A program made the position numbers and the translations under genes. DNA of 64,000 nucleotides from Candidatus Eisenbacteria bacterium (GTDB taxonomy: Bacteria; Eisenbacteria; RBG-16-71-46): positions 443,632 through 507,631 of the forward strand of contig JADLBL010000020.1 in NCBI GenBank assembly GCA_020847735.1. Reading direction: 5' to 3'. Position 1 is the first letter of the stretch. Every line of letters starts with the position of its first letter. The notes beneath the pieces are model-generated. The model was not told the origin of the DNA and ran no database searches. It saw only the letters and a list, made by a program, of their open reading frames with translations. This document shows, one piece after another, positions 8,867 to 17,960 of the stretch.

Positions 8867-10201
8867 TCAGCCGCCGATCGTCACCAGCGGCTCGCTCCTC
8901 GGAGCGTCGGCCGACTCGCCGATCAGCGTGACCGGGGTCGCGCCGACGACGCGGACGCGGCGCAGCGTTCCGGGGGGGGAGCCGTCGTCACCGAAAACCA
9001 CGGTGCGGAAGGTGCGGCTCTTGCCGAAGAGCTGCCCGCCGTCCCGCCGGCCCCTGCCCTCGACCAGCACTTCCTCGATCCGGCCGATCCGGCCGTCGTG
9101 GATCTCGCCCGAGATGCCGTGCTGCAGCTCGATCAGCTCGGCGAGCCGCCTGCCCTTTTCCGCCTCGCTCACGGTCTCGGGCCAGCGGTGCGCCTTGGTG
9201 TCGGGGCGCGCCGAGTACTTGAACAGGAAGGCGCCGTCCCAGCGGACCTCGCGCATGTATTCGAGCGTCGCGCGATGGTCGGCTTCGTCCTCGCCAGGGA
9301 AGCCCGCGATCAGGTCGGTGGTGAGCGCGATCTCCGGCACCGCCGCCCGCAGCTTCGCGACCACCCCGCGGTAGCGCTCGAGCGTGTAGGTGCGGTTCAT
9401 CGCGGCCAGCACGCGGTCCGACGCCGACTGCAGCGGCAGGTGGACGTGCGGCATGACCCTTTCGCACTCCGCCATCGCCGCGATCAGGCGGTCGCTCACG
9501 TCCGCCGGGTGCGGCGAGGTGTAACGGATGCGCAGCACGCCCTCGATGTCGTTCGCGGCGCGCAGCAGGTCCGCGAAGTCGTGGCCGTCGTGCTTCCACG
9601 AGTTGACCGTCTGGCCGAGGAACACGATCTCGCGGCAGCCGGCGGCGGCGGCCCGCTCCACCTGCCGCACGAGGTCCGCCAGCGGCAGGCTGCGCTCGCG
9701 GCCGCGCGTGTACGGCACGACGCAGTACGAGCAGAACTTGTCGCAACCGCGCTGCACGGTCACCCAGGCCCGCACCGAGTCGCCGCGTCTCGGCTCGAGG
9801 TCACCGTAGGTTTCGTCGCGGTCGAGCCGGACTTCGGCGACCGGGCCGTGGGCGGCGCGCCGCAGCAGCTCCGGCAGGTCGCGGTAGCCGTCGGGTCCGA
9901 CGACCAGGTCGAGGACGCGCTTCTTCTCGAGCAGCCGCGCGCGCAGGTGCTGGGCCATGCAGCCTGCGACGCCCACCACCAGCTCCGGATTGCGCTGCTT
10001 GAGGTGCGCGAACTCGCCGAGCCGGCCCAGCACGCGCTGTTCGGCGTGCTCGCGGATGGCGCAGGTGTTGAGGATGACCGCGTCGGCCTCCTCGGGCCGC
10101 TCGACGAGCGACATGCCGGCGCGTTCGAGCACGCCGATCATGAGCTCGCTGTCCGCCACGTTCATCTGGCAGCCGTAGGTTTCGAGAAAGACGCGTTTCA
10201 T
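8867..10201 (-). CDS. miaB: tRNA-2-methylthio-N6-dimethylallyladenosine synthase MiaB
   Basis: Radical-SAM methylthiotransferase that converts i6A37 to ms2i6A37 in tRNAs reading UNN codons. Length 444 aa is normal. The UPF0004 domain carries the second 4Fe-4S cluster ligands Cys11 (ETYGCQMN), Cys47 (NTCAIRE) and Cys81 (AGCMAQ). The radical-SAM CxxxCxxC is Cys153, Cys157 and Cys160 (RGCDKFCSYC). A TRAM domain closes the protein (about 375-440). ETYGCQMN with IREHAEQR marks MiaB rather than MtaB or RimO. It is divergent from queF, another tRNA-modification gene, across 125 bp. Confidence 0.96.
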   Translation of the reverse strand: MKRVFLETYGCQMNVADSELMIGVLERAGMSLVERPEEADAVILNTCAIREHAEQRVLGRLGEFAHLKQRNPELVVGVAGCMAQHLRARLLEKKRVLDLVVGPDGYRDLPELLRRAAHGPVAEVRLDRDETYGDLEPRRGDSVRAWVTVQRGCDKFCSYCVVPYTRGRERSLPLADLVRQVERAAAAGCREIVFLGQTVNSWKHDGHDFADLLRAANDIEGVLRIRYTSPHPADVSDRLIAAMAECERVMPHVHLPLQSASDRVLAAMNRTYTLERYRGVVAKLRAAVPEIALTTDLIAGFPGEDEADHRATLEYMREVRWDGAFLFKYSARPDTKAHRWPETVSEAEKGRRLAELIELQHGISGEIHDGRIGRIEEVLVEGRGRRDGGQLFGKSRTFRTVVFGDDGSPPGTLRRVRVVGATPVTLIGESADAPRSEPLVTIGG

Positions 10202-10326
10202 GCGGGCGAGAACGCTACCACGCTCCTCGGCGCGGCGGCCAGCGGACCGGGGCGGGGCGGGCTTGACCCGGCCCCGCGCGCTCGCCGAGACTTCGTCACC
10301 CGCACGCGTGAACCGAGGAGAAACCC

Positions 10327-10689
10327 ATGCCGTCCAGGCCGTCGCGCAAGCTCGAGACCTTCCCGAATCCGCAGCCGAAGCGCGACTACTGGATCCGTCA
10401 CGAGTGCCCCGAGTACACGGCCGTCTGCCCGGTCACGGGGCAGCCCGATTTCGGCACCATCATCGTGCTCTACGTGCCCGACCGCACCTGCGTCGAGCTC
10501 AAGTCGCTCAAGCTGTACCTGTGGTCCTTCCGCGACGAGGGGCATTTTTTCGAGGACGTGACCAACCGGATTCTCGACGACCTGGTGCGCGCGACGAAGC
10601 CGCGCCGCATGACGGTGGTCGGGCGCTTCAACGTCCGGGGAGGAATCTCCACGCAGGTGGTGGCGCGCTACGAGGCCCGCCGCCGCTGA
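10327..10689 (+). CDS. queF: NADPH-dependent 7-cyano-7-deazaguanine reductase QueF (unimodular)
   Basis: Reduces preQ0 to preQ1 in queuosine biosynthesis. At 120 aa it is the short, single-T-fold form. The catalytic Cys34 and Asp41 lie in CPVTGQPDF, and the preQ0-binding [13 protein letters not shown] is present. After it, the sequence reads GHFFEDVTN where many members have FHE: the His before the conserved Glu is Phe here. GGAG precedes the ATG by about 10 nt. A possible promoter is TTGACC (10263-10268) with GAGACT (10287-10292), spacer 18. No queC, queD or queE is in the window. Confidence 0.93.
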   Translation: MPSRPSRKLETFPNPQPKRDYWIRHECPEYTAVCPVTGQPDFGTIIVLYVPDRTCVELKSLKLYLWSFRDEGHFFEDVTNRILDDLVRATKPRRMTVVGRFNVRGGISTQVVARYEARRR

Positions 10690-10732
10690 AGGCTCGCCGC
10701 GGCCGGTCCACCGCTTTCCGCAAGGACGGCGC

Positions 10733-13700
10733 ATGAAACACCTCTCGACTCTCGCAACGGCCGCCGCGTTGCTGATCGCGTGCTCCGGCCCCGCGGCCGG
10801 CGCCCGCTCGGTGGAGCCGCCGGCGGAGCGGCTGCCGGTGGTCGAGCCCCTGCCCGCGGGCGCGCCGAACGGGCCGCGCTGGGCGAGCGACGGCGTGCTC
10901 GTGCGCTTCCGGGCGGGCCTGCGCCCCGCGGCGCGCGCCGCGGCGCTCGCCGTCGCGAACGCGAGCGTGGCCGAGGAGTACCCGCGCTCCGGCGTCACGC
11001 GGCTGCACCTCGCGGGTACGAGCGTCGAGCAGGCGGTCGCTGCGCTGTCGGCGGATCCGCGGATCGCGTGGGCCGAACCCGACTGGGTGCTGTGGGCCGA
11101 CCGCGTGCCCGACGACACGCGCTATCCCGACCAGTGGTCGCTCGCCAACCGCGGCCAGGGCGGCGGCATCCCCGGCGCCGACATTCGCGCCGAATTCGCG
11201 TGGGATTTCACGACGGGCGACTCGAGCGTGGTGGTCGGCGTGATCGACACCGGGGTGGATCTCGCCCACCCGGACCTCGCCGGGAACCTTTGGACCAATC
11301 CCGGCGAGATCCCCGGAAACGGCGTGGATGACGAGGGCGACGGCTACGTGGACGACGTGCACGGCTGGGACTTCGCGAACCAGGACGCCGATCCGCAGGA
11401 CGACAACGGCCACGGCACGCACGTCGCCGGCACCATCGCGGCCGTCGGCGACAACGCGCTCGGCATCGCGGGCGTGTGCTGGCGCACGAAAGTCATGGCG
11501 CTCAAGTTCCTGTCGGCCGGCGGCAGCGGGCTCACCTCGAACGCGGTCGCCGCGCTCGAGTACGCGATGGCGCACGGCGTGCGCATCACCAACAACTCGT
11601 GGGGCGGCGGGCCCCGCTCGCAGGCTCTGGCCGACGCGCTCGCCGCCGCCGGCGCGGGCGGAATGCTGATCGTGGTCGCGGCGGGCAACTCGGCGGTGGA
11701 CGTGGACGCGACGGCGGTCTATCCGCCCTCCTACGACGTTCCGGAGATGATCACGGTCGCGGCCACCGACAAGAACGACTCGCTGGCCGGCTTCTCGAAC
11801 TGGGGCGCGACGACCGTGGACCTGGCGGCGCCGGGCGACCGCATCCTCTCGCTGTGGCCGGCCCGGCGGCTCGCGATTCTCTCGGGCACTTCGATGGCGG
11901 CGCCGCACGTCTCGGGCGCCGCCGCGCTGCTGCTGGCGCGCGAGCCGGGGCTCCCGGCCGCCGCGATGAAGGCGCGCCTCATGCGGGGCGCCGTGCCGCT
12001 CGCTTCGCTGGCCGGGCGCTGCGTCAGCGGCGCGCGTCTCGACCTGCTGCGCGCCGTCGCCGATCCGGACACGGTCGCGCCCGGCGCCCCCGAGCAGCTG
12101 CGGGTGACGGGGGCCGGCTCGGACTGGCTGGACCTCGCGTGGACGGCGACGGGTGACGACGGCGACGGCGGCACGGCCTATCGTTACGACCTGCGAACGG
12201 CGGCGCGGCCCTTCGGCCCCGCGGGCTTCGACTCGGCGCTTCGCGTGTTCGTGGGTGCGCCGCGGGCGGCGGGCAGCCCCGAATCCGTGCGGCTCCACGG
12301 CCTCGCGCCACTCACCACCTACTGGCTGGCGGTGCGGGCCGAGGACGAGTTCGGAAACGCCGGCCCGCTTTCGGAGGTGGTGAGCGGCACGACGCTCGAA
12401 CCGCCGCGCCTCGCGCTCGCCGCTCCGCCGCTCACGGCGGCGCTGCGCACGGGCGAGCGGCTCGATCGGGACCTGATCCTCACGAACGCCTCGCAGGGCA
12501 CGCTCGATTGGCGCGTGCGACAGCCCGCGCTCGGGCCGATGACGGGAGCGCCCCCGTCGGCAGGAGGCGTCGCGGACGCCGCGGGGCCGGTGACGCCGGC
12601 CGCCAAGGGAGCGCGAAGCCTGCCGCGCCCGGCCCGGACGGACTCCGCCGGCGGTCCCGACGCGTTCGGCTACCGATGGCTCGACTCGCGTGAGCCCGGA
12701 GGACCCGGCTTCGCGTGGCTGGACATCGCCCGGCCCGCGAATCAGCTCGACCTGACCGGGGACGACGCGGTGCGCGACGGGATTCCGATCGGTTTCGCAT
12801 TCCCGTTCTACGGCGACACCTTCACGACCGTGAGCGTGTGCACCAACGGCTTCCTGTCGTTCGAGCCGGCCGAGGCGGCGTACGCGAACACCGGCCTGCC
12901 CTCGGTGCTCGCGCCCGGGCGGCTGGTGGCGCCGCTGTGGGACGACCTGAGTTTCGGCTTCGGCGCGCGCCGGACGTACGCGTGGTCCGACGGAGCGCGC
13001 TTCGTGGTCTCGTGGGTCGCGGCGCCGCGCTACGCCGACCCGCTCACGAGCCTGACGTTCCAGGTGATTCTCGAGCCGGGCGGGGAGATCCGCTGCCAGT
13101 ACCTCCGGCTCACCGGCGACGTCACCTCGTGCACGGTCGGCATCCAGGACGCCTCGCGTTCGACCGGCCTGCAGGTGGCGGCCAACCAGCCGTACCTGCG
13201 CGACAGCCTCGCGCTGCGCATCGTGCCGCTGCCCCGCTGGGTCGCCGCCGGGCCCGACTCGGGGACGCTCGGGCCCGGAGGCAGCACGGTGGTGCGGGTG
13301 AGTTTCGACGCGACGCGCCTCGGCGACGCGGCGCTGCTCTCGGCGCTGCACGTGCTCACGAACGATCCCCTCGCTCCCGACACGCTGCTGCCGGTGTCGC
13401 TGCAGGTGACGGGCGTGCCGCTGGCCCGCCTGCACACGTCCGCGCTCGATTTCGGCGCGGTCCAGGCCGGGCGCGAGGACACGCTCGCGCTGCTGCTCGA
13501 AAACGCCGGCGGCGTGCCGCTGCCGCTCGCGGCCTTCGAGGCCCCGGCGCCGTTCGCCGCGCTGGCGACGCCGCACTCGCTCGAGCCGGGAGCCTACGAG
13601 GCGCTGCCGGTGCGCTTCGCGCCGCCGGCGCCGGGCGCGAGCGCCGGCATTCTGGTGCTGACCACCGGCGATCCGCAGCGGCCGCGCATCGAAGTTCCGC

Positions 13701-15637
13701 TCGCAGGGCTCGCGATCCCGCCACCGGCCATCGCGGTGCCGGCCGATGAGCTCCGGTTCCTCGCGGCGAACGACGCGGGCGCCCTCGCGCGTGAACGTCG
13801 GGCCGCGGTGCTGGTGCGGAACACCGGGCTTTCGCCGCTTCACTGGAGCGCCACCGCCTCGCAGGCGGCCGCTCCGCCACCGGCGTCGCGCGCCGTCCGT
13901 GGTCCGGCGATCAAGGGCGCGGCGGAGCCGGCGGGCGCGCTCGGCGGCGGCGGCCCTGACGCGGCCGGCTACCGGTGGAGCGACAGCGACTCACCCGGGG
14001 GATTGCCCTTCGAGTGGGAGGAGATCTCCGAGTCCGGCTCGCGGCTGTTCGGCGGAGCCGACGATTCGACGCGCACCGGTGTGCCGCTGCCGTTCGCGTT
14101 CCCGTTCTACGGCGACACCTTCACGACCGTCAACGTGTGCACCAACGGCTGGCTGTCGTTCACCGGCGAGGGCACCGCGTTCCTGAACGGCGACCTGCCC
14201 GACACCTCGGCGGCGACCCCGCGCGCTCTCATCGCGCCCTGGTGGGACGACCTGGACCTGCGCCCGGTCGGCGGCCTGCCGGCCGCGTTCGCCTGGTACG
14301 ACGGCGAAAAATTCGTGATCGAGTGGCGCGACGTCGCGCACTTCGCGATCGGCGGGCCCTACACGTTCGAGGTGATGCTGTGGCCCGACGGGGCGATGGA
14401 TCTGCAGTACCTGTCGATGTCCGGCGCGACCGACCAGGCGACCATCGGTCTCCAGGACGGCACGGGTGCGGCGGGACTGCGCATCGCCTGGAACACGCCG
14501 TACGTCCACGACCGGCTGCGGGTGAGGATCGCCCGCCGGGCGCCGTGGCTGGCGCTCGAGCGCGCCACCGGGGTGACGGTCCCGGGTGGGACCGACACGC
14601 TGTGGGTGCTGGCCCGCGCCGAGGGATGGCAGAACGGGGAACTGGCCGGGCAGGTGCGCATCGCCAGCGACGATCCGGGCACGCCGCTGGCCATCCTGCC
14701 GGTCTCGCTGCACATCGGCGCCGTGCGCGCGGCGGCCACGATGACGCCGGCTCGGCTGGGTCCCGTCTCGCTCGCGCCCCGGGTGAGGCTCGAGGTGGCG
14801 CTGCCCGCCGGACACTCCGGGCTGCTCGCGCCGACCGTGACGCTGGCGGGCGTCCCGGCGCGCACGGACAGCGGGGGCGGGCCGCCGGCAGGGACCGGGG
14901 TGGCGTGGTTCGACGCCATCGCGCTGCGCGCGGCCCTTCCCGCGGGCGGCGATTCGGTCGCGCTGCCCTTCGCGGGAGAGACCCGCGAAGGCTGGGTCGT
15001 GGATACGGTTCATGCCGCGGTCGAGCGCGCGACCCTCGCGGCGACCGGGCTCGCTCCCTTCGGGACTCCGGCCGCGGTCGAACCGGTGCGGACCGGAACG
15101 CCCGTCCTTCTCGAGTGGCAGGCCCCGGAAGCGGCCGAGCGCGTGGACGTCCTGCACTCGGCCGACGGCGGCCGCGCCTGGAAGCGTCTGGCCAGCGTAC
15201 GTGAGCCTTCGTGGACGCTGGTGCCGGCCGAGTCTTCGCAGGCGAACCTGATCGAGCTCGTGGCGATGCGGGCCGACACGGCGATCGCGTCCTGGCTGTC
15301 GGCGCCCTTCGCCGTGACCGGCCCGGAGGCCCCGCGCCTGCTGCCGGCCCTGCCTCCCCGGGCCTTCGCGCTGCGCCTGCTCGGGTCGCGGCCCGGCCGG
15401 CTGCCGGCGCGCCTGCTGCTTTCGCTTCCGGAGACGGGGCAGGCGCGCGTGACCGTGCACGACCTGCGCGGCGCCCGCGTGCGCACGCTGGTCAGCGGCC
15501 GGCTCGAGGCGGGCGAGCACCTGCTCGAATGGGATGGCCGCGCGGGCGGGGCCGGAGCCGTTCCGCCGGGCGTCTACTTCCTGCGCGCCGAGGCCGGCGG
15601 GCACGGGATCACGGCGCGGGTCGTGCTGCTGCGATAG
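10733..15637 (+). CDS. Giant multidomain S8 subtilase with duplicated beta module
   Basis: Secreted or lipid-anchored protease of 1634 aa. The N-terminus has a signal peptide with a lipobox-like LIAC (Cys17). The propeptide is about 50-115. Catalytic residues are Asp172 (VIDTGVD), His227 (GHGTHVAG) and Ser387 (SGTSMAAP). Then come a fibronectin-III-like domain (about 446-560), beta module A (about 640-830), a choice-of-anchor-D-like segment (about 900-1000), beta module B (about 1071-1270) and a FlgD-like end (about 1545-1634). Modules A and B both start with a GGPDA.GYRW block and share FAFPFYGDTFTTV. The terminal domain lacks the usual NPF motif. It follows queF by 43 bp. Confidence 0.92.
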   Translation: MKHLSTLATAAALLIACSGPAAGARSVEPPAERLPVVEPLPAGAPNGPRWASDGVLVRFRAGLRPAARAAALAVANASVAEEYPRSGVTRLHLAGTSVEQAVAALSADPRIAWAEPDWVLWADRVPDDTRYPDQWSLANRGQGGGIPGADIRAEFAWDFTTGDSSVVVGVIDTGVDLAHPDLAGNLWTNPGEIPGNGVDDEGDGYVDDVHGWDFANQDADPQDDNGHGTHVAGTIAAVGDNALGIAGVCWRTKVMALKFLSAGGSGLTSNAVAALEYAMAHGVRITNNSWGGGPRSQALADALAAAGAGGMLIVVAAGNSAVDVDATAVYPPSYDVPEMITVAATDKNDSLAGFSNWGATTVDLAAPGDRILSLWPARRLAILSGTSMAAPHVSGAAALLLAREPGLPAAAMKARLMRGAVPLASLAGRCVSGARLDLLRAVADPDTVAPGAPEQLRVTGAGSDWLDLAWTATGDDGDGGTAYRYDLRTAARPFGPAGFDSALRVFVGAPRAAGSPESVRLHGLAPLTTYWLAVRAEDEFGNAGPLSEVVSGTTLEPPRLALAAPPLTAALRTGERLDRDLILTNASQGTLDWRVRQPALGPMTGAPPSAGGVADAAGPVTPAAKGARSLPRPARTDSAGGPDAFGYRWLDSREPGGPGFAWLDIARPANQLDLTGDDAVRDGIPIGFAFPFYGDTFTTVSVCTNGFLSFEPAEAAYANTGLPSVLAPGRLVAPLWDDLSFGFGARRTYAWSDGARFVVSWVAAPRYADPLTSLTFQVILEPGGEIRCQYLRLTGDVTSCTVGIQDASRSTGLQVAANQPYLRDSLALRIVPLPRWVAAGPDSGTLGPGGSTVVRVSFDATRLGDAALLSALHVLTNDPLAPDTLLPVSLQVTGVPLARLHTSALDFGAVQAGREDTLALLLENAGGVPLPLAAFEAPAPFAALATPHSLEPGAYEALPVRFAPPAPGASAGILVLTTGDPQRPRIEVPLAGLAIPPPAIAVPADELRFLAANDAGALARERRAAVLVRNTGLSPLHWSATASQAAAPPPASRAVRGPAIKGAAEPAGALGGGGPDAAGYRWSDSDSPGGLPFEWEEISESGSRLFGGADDSTRTGVPLPFAFPFYGDTFTTVNVCTNGWLSFTGEGTAFLNGDLPDTSAATPRALIAPWWDDLDLRPVGGLPAAFAWYDGEKFVIEWRDVAHFAIGGPYTFEVMLWPDGAMDLQYLSMSGATDQATIGLQDGTGAAGLRIAWNTPYVHDRLRVRIARRAPWLALERATGVTVPGGTDTLWVLARAEGWQNGELAGQVRIASDDPGTPLAILPVSLHIGAVRAAATMTPARLGPVSLAPRVRLEVALPAGHSGLLAPTVTLAGVPARTDSGGGPPAGTGVAWFDAIALRAALPAGGDSVALPFAGETREGWVVDTVHAAVERATLAATGLAPFGTPAAVEPVRTGTPVLLEWQAPEAAERVDVLHSADGGRAWKRLASVREPSWTLVPAESSQANLIELVAMRADTAIASWLSAPFAVTGPEAPRLLPALPPRAFALRLLGSRPGRLPARLLLSLPETGQARVTVHDLRGARVRTLVSGRLEAGEHLLEWDGRAGGAGAVPPGVYFLRAEAGGHGITARVVLLR

Positions 15638-15641
15638 CGCC

Positions 15642-15670
15642 TTGACGCTGCGCGGCCGGGCCGGAACACT
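15642..15670 (+). promoter_or_regulatory. Sigma70-like promoter of PP2C phosphatase gene
   Basis: TTGACG (15642-15647) and AACACT (15665-15670) are 17 nt apart. The predicted start of transcription falls 2-3 nt before the ATG at 15680, so the message would be leaderless. No Shine-Dalgarno sequence is visible. Confidence 0.6.
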
Positions 15671-15679
15671 GGCCGCCCG

Positions 15680-17953
15680 ATGACCAACAGTTCGAATCTG
15701 CTGGCCTCCATCAATCTCGTGCTCGGCGGGCTCGTCTTCCTGCTCGGGCTCGTCATCCTGCGCGAGAATCCGAAGCAGCGCCTGAACCGGGTCGTCTCGC
15801 TGCTGCTGTTCCTCGGCGGCTTCGGCGCGGTCTCCTCGGCGCTCGCGCTGATGCTGCCCGCCCGCGGCCCTTCGAGCGTCTCGCAGAACGCGTCCATGCT
15901 CTGGGAGTTCTTCTTCCCGACCGCGTTCGTGCTCGCCGCCATTTTTCCCGAGGAGCGGCCGTTCACGCGGCTGCTGCGCATTCCGGGCCCGTTTCGCGAC
16001 CGCAGCTTCCTGCCGCTCGTCTTCGGTCCGCACGTCTTCCACATCCTGGTGATCCTGGTCGTCGGCGACGGCCGCTCGCAGCCCGGCGCGCTCGCGCACG
16101 TGCCGGCGCTGGTGCAGCCGCTGCTCGCGCTGGGCGCGCTGTTCGGGCGGCTCTTCCTGAGCGTTCACCGCTCGCTGTTCTCGCTCGTGGATCTCGCCTT
16201 CGGCGCGGCGGCGATCGCGCTGCTCGTCGGCAGCTGGCGCTCGACCCGCGCGCCACGCCTGCGCCGGCAGCTCGGGGCGATCGCCGTCGGACTCGCCGCC
16301 TGCCTCGCGCTCTACGCCTCGGCGACCTCGATCCCGACGCTGCTCGGGCGGCCGCTCGCGGACCATCACCGGACGCTGCTCACCACCGCGGCACTGCTGG
16401 TGGGCTCGGGTGCGATCGCGTTCGCGATGGTGCGCTACAAGTTCCTCGACACGAAGCTCATCGCCCGGCGCGGCATTCTCTACGCGATCGCCTCCGCGGT
16501 GCTCATCGGCTTCTACCTGATGTTCGTGGGCCGCATCAACGCCTGGGTCGCGCACGCCTTCGGCATCGAGGCGCGGATCGTCGAGCCGGTGTTCCTGATC
16601 ATGGCGCTGACGCTGTTCCAGCCGGCGATCAGCCGGCTCGAGGACCTGCTCGACCAGATGTTCCTGCGCGACCCGGGGGACTATCGCAACGTCCTGCGCC
16701 AGCTCGGTCGCGATCTGCAGACCACGATCGATCTCGACGACCTGCTCACGCGCTCGGCGCGCACCGTGGCCGACACGCTGCTGCTGCGCTCGGCGCACGT
16801 CGTCGCGTTCACGCCGGAGGGGCCGGTCGCGCGCACCGGCTCCGGCGCGCCGCTCGAGAGCGAGGCGCTCGAGCGCCTCGCGTCGCTCGCCGGCCGGTTG
16901 CCCGCGAACGAGACCAGCTTCCGCCTCTCGGAGCCGATCGACGGGCTCAAGCGGCTCGATCGCGAACTGCTCGAGAAGGCGCTGCGCATCGAGCTGCTGC
17001 TGCCGCTCCGCTGGCGGGGCGAGGCGGTCGGCCTGCTGCTGCTGGGCGAGAAGCTGACGGCGACGCAGTTCACGTCCGAGGACGTGTCGCTGCTCGGGGC
17101 CCTCGGCGGGCAGATGGCGGTCTCGCTGCAGAACTCGCTGCTGCTGCGCGACCGCCTGCGTGTCGCCCGCCTCGAGGAGGAGTTGAGTCTTGCGCAGCAG
17201 ATCCAGCGCACGTTCCTGCGCGCCGATTTCCCGCCGCTGCCGCGCTGCGAGGTGCACGCCGTGAACCTGCCCTCACGGCAGGTCGGCGGCGATTACTACG
17301 ACATCGTCCCGCGGGGCGACGGCTCCTTCTTCGTGGCCATCGCCGACGTCGCGGGCAAGGGCGTCCCGGCCGCGCTCATGTCCTCGATGCTGCAGGCGTC
17401 GCTGCGCACGCAGGCGCGCACGACGGCGTCGGTGAGCGACATCCTGCGCAACATCAACGCGCTCATCTACCGCAGCACGGCGGTGCACCAGTTCGCGACG
17501 TTCTTTCTCGCGCACGTGGACTCGACGGGCTGCCGGATGTCGTTCGCCAACGCGGGGCACAACTACCCGGTGCTGGTTCGCGCCAGCGGCGAGCGGCGCT
17601 ACCTCGAGCGCGGCGGCCTGATCATCGGCATCATGGAGGACATCGCGATGGAGGAGGACGTGGTCGCGCTGCAGGACGGGGACGTGATCGTCTTCTACAC
17701 CGACGGCATCAGCGAGGCGACCAACGCGAGCGGTGAGCTGTTCGGGGACGACCGCGTCGCCGAGCTGGCCGCCGGCGCGCCGCGCCACATGGCGGCTCGC
17801 GAGCTGGCGCAGCGCGTGCTCGCGGAGGTCGAGTCGTTCCTGGACGGCGTCGAGGCGCAGGACGACCGCACGCTGGTGGTGCTGCGCGTGCGCGAGCCGG
17901 CGGGCGAGGCGAAGCACGCCGGCTCGCCCGCCGAGGCGGTCGCCGCGGACTAG
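15680..17953 (+). CDS. Membrane PP2C-type phosphatase (RsbU/SpoIIE) with GAF domain
   Basis: Signal-transduction phosphatase of 757 aa that likely dephosphorylates an anti-sigma-factor antagonist. Residues 8-320 hold about eight hydrophobic segments. A GAF-like sensor follows (about 345-490), then a coiled linker (LEEELSLAQQIQRTFL) and the PP2C domain (500-735). Metal-binding residues are in place: Asp538 (VGGDYYD), Asp556 (IADVAGKG), Asp675 (FYTDGISE) and Asp728/729 (QDDRT). No STAS or anti-sigma gene is adjacent, so its partner lies elsewhere. It ends 7 bp from the convergent dehydrogenase gene. Confidence 0.92.
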   Translation: MTNSSNLLASINLVLGGLVFLLGLVILRENPKQRLNRVVSLLLFLGGFGAVSSALALMLPARGPSSVSQNASMLWEFFFPTAFVLAAIFPEERPFTRLLRIPGPFRDRSFLPLVFGPHVFHILVILVVGDGRSQPGALAHVPALVQPLLALGALFGRLFLSVHRSLFSLVDLAFGAAAIALLVGSWRSTRAPRLRRQLGAIAVGLAACLALYASATSIPTLLGRPLADHHRTLLTTAALLVGSGAIAFAMVRYKFLDTKLIARRGILYAIASAVLIGFYLMFVGRINAWVAHAFGIEARIVEPVFLIMALTLFQPAISRLEDLLDQMFLRDPGDYRNVLRQLGRDLQTTIDLDDLLTRSARTVADTLLLRSAHVVAFTPEGPVARTGSGAPLESEALERLASLAGRLPANETSFRLSEPIDGLKRLDRELLEKALRIELLLPLRWRGEAVGLLLLGEKLTATQFTSEDVSLLGALGGQMAVSLQNSLLLRDRLRVARLEEELSLAQQIQRTFLRADFPPLPRCEVHAVNLPSRQVGGDYYDIVPRGDGSFFVAIADVAGKGVPAALMSSMLQASLRTQARTTASVSDILRNINALIYRSTAVHQFATFFLAHVDSTGCRMSFANAGHNYPVLVRASGERRYLERGGLIIGIMEDIAMEEDVVALQDGDVIVFYTDGISEATNASGELFGDDRVAELAAGAPRHMAARELAQRVLAEVESFLDGVEAQDDRTLVVLRVREPAGEAKHAGSPAEAVAAD

Positions 17954-17960
17954 CGGGGCT

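Noticed and set aside
10628-13843. Very long minus-strand open frame (1071 codons) opposite the giant subtilase, with similar ones at 1238-4315, 13991-17257 and 25803-28799
   Set aside because: Arg/Gly/Ala/His-rich translations without domains, each opposite a well-supported gene. High G+C makes stop codons rare in antisense frames.
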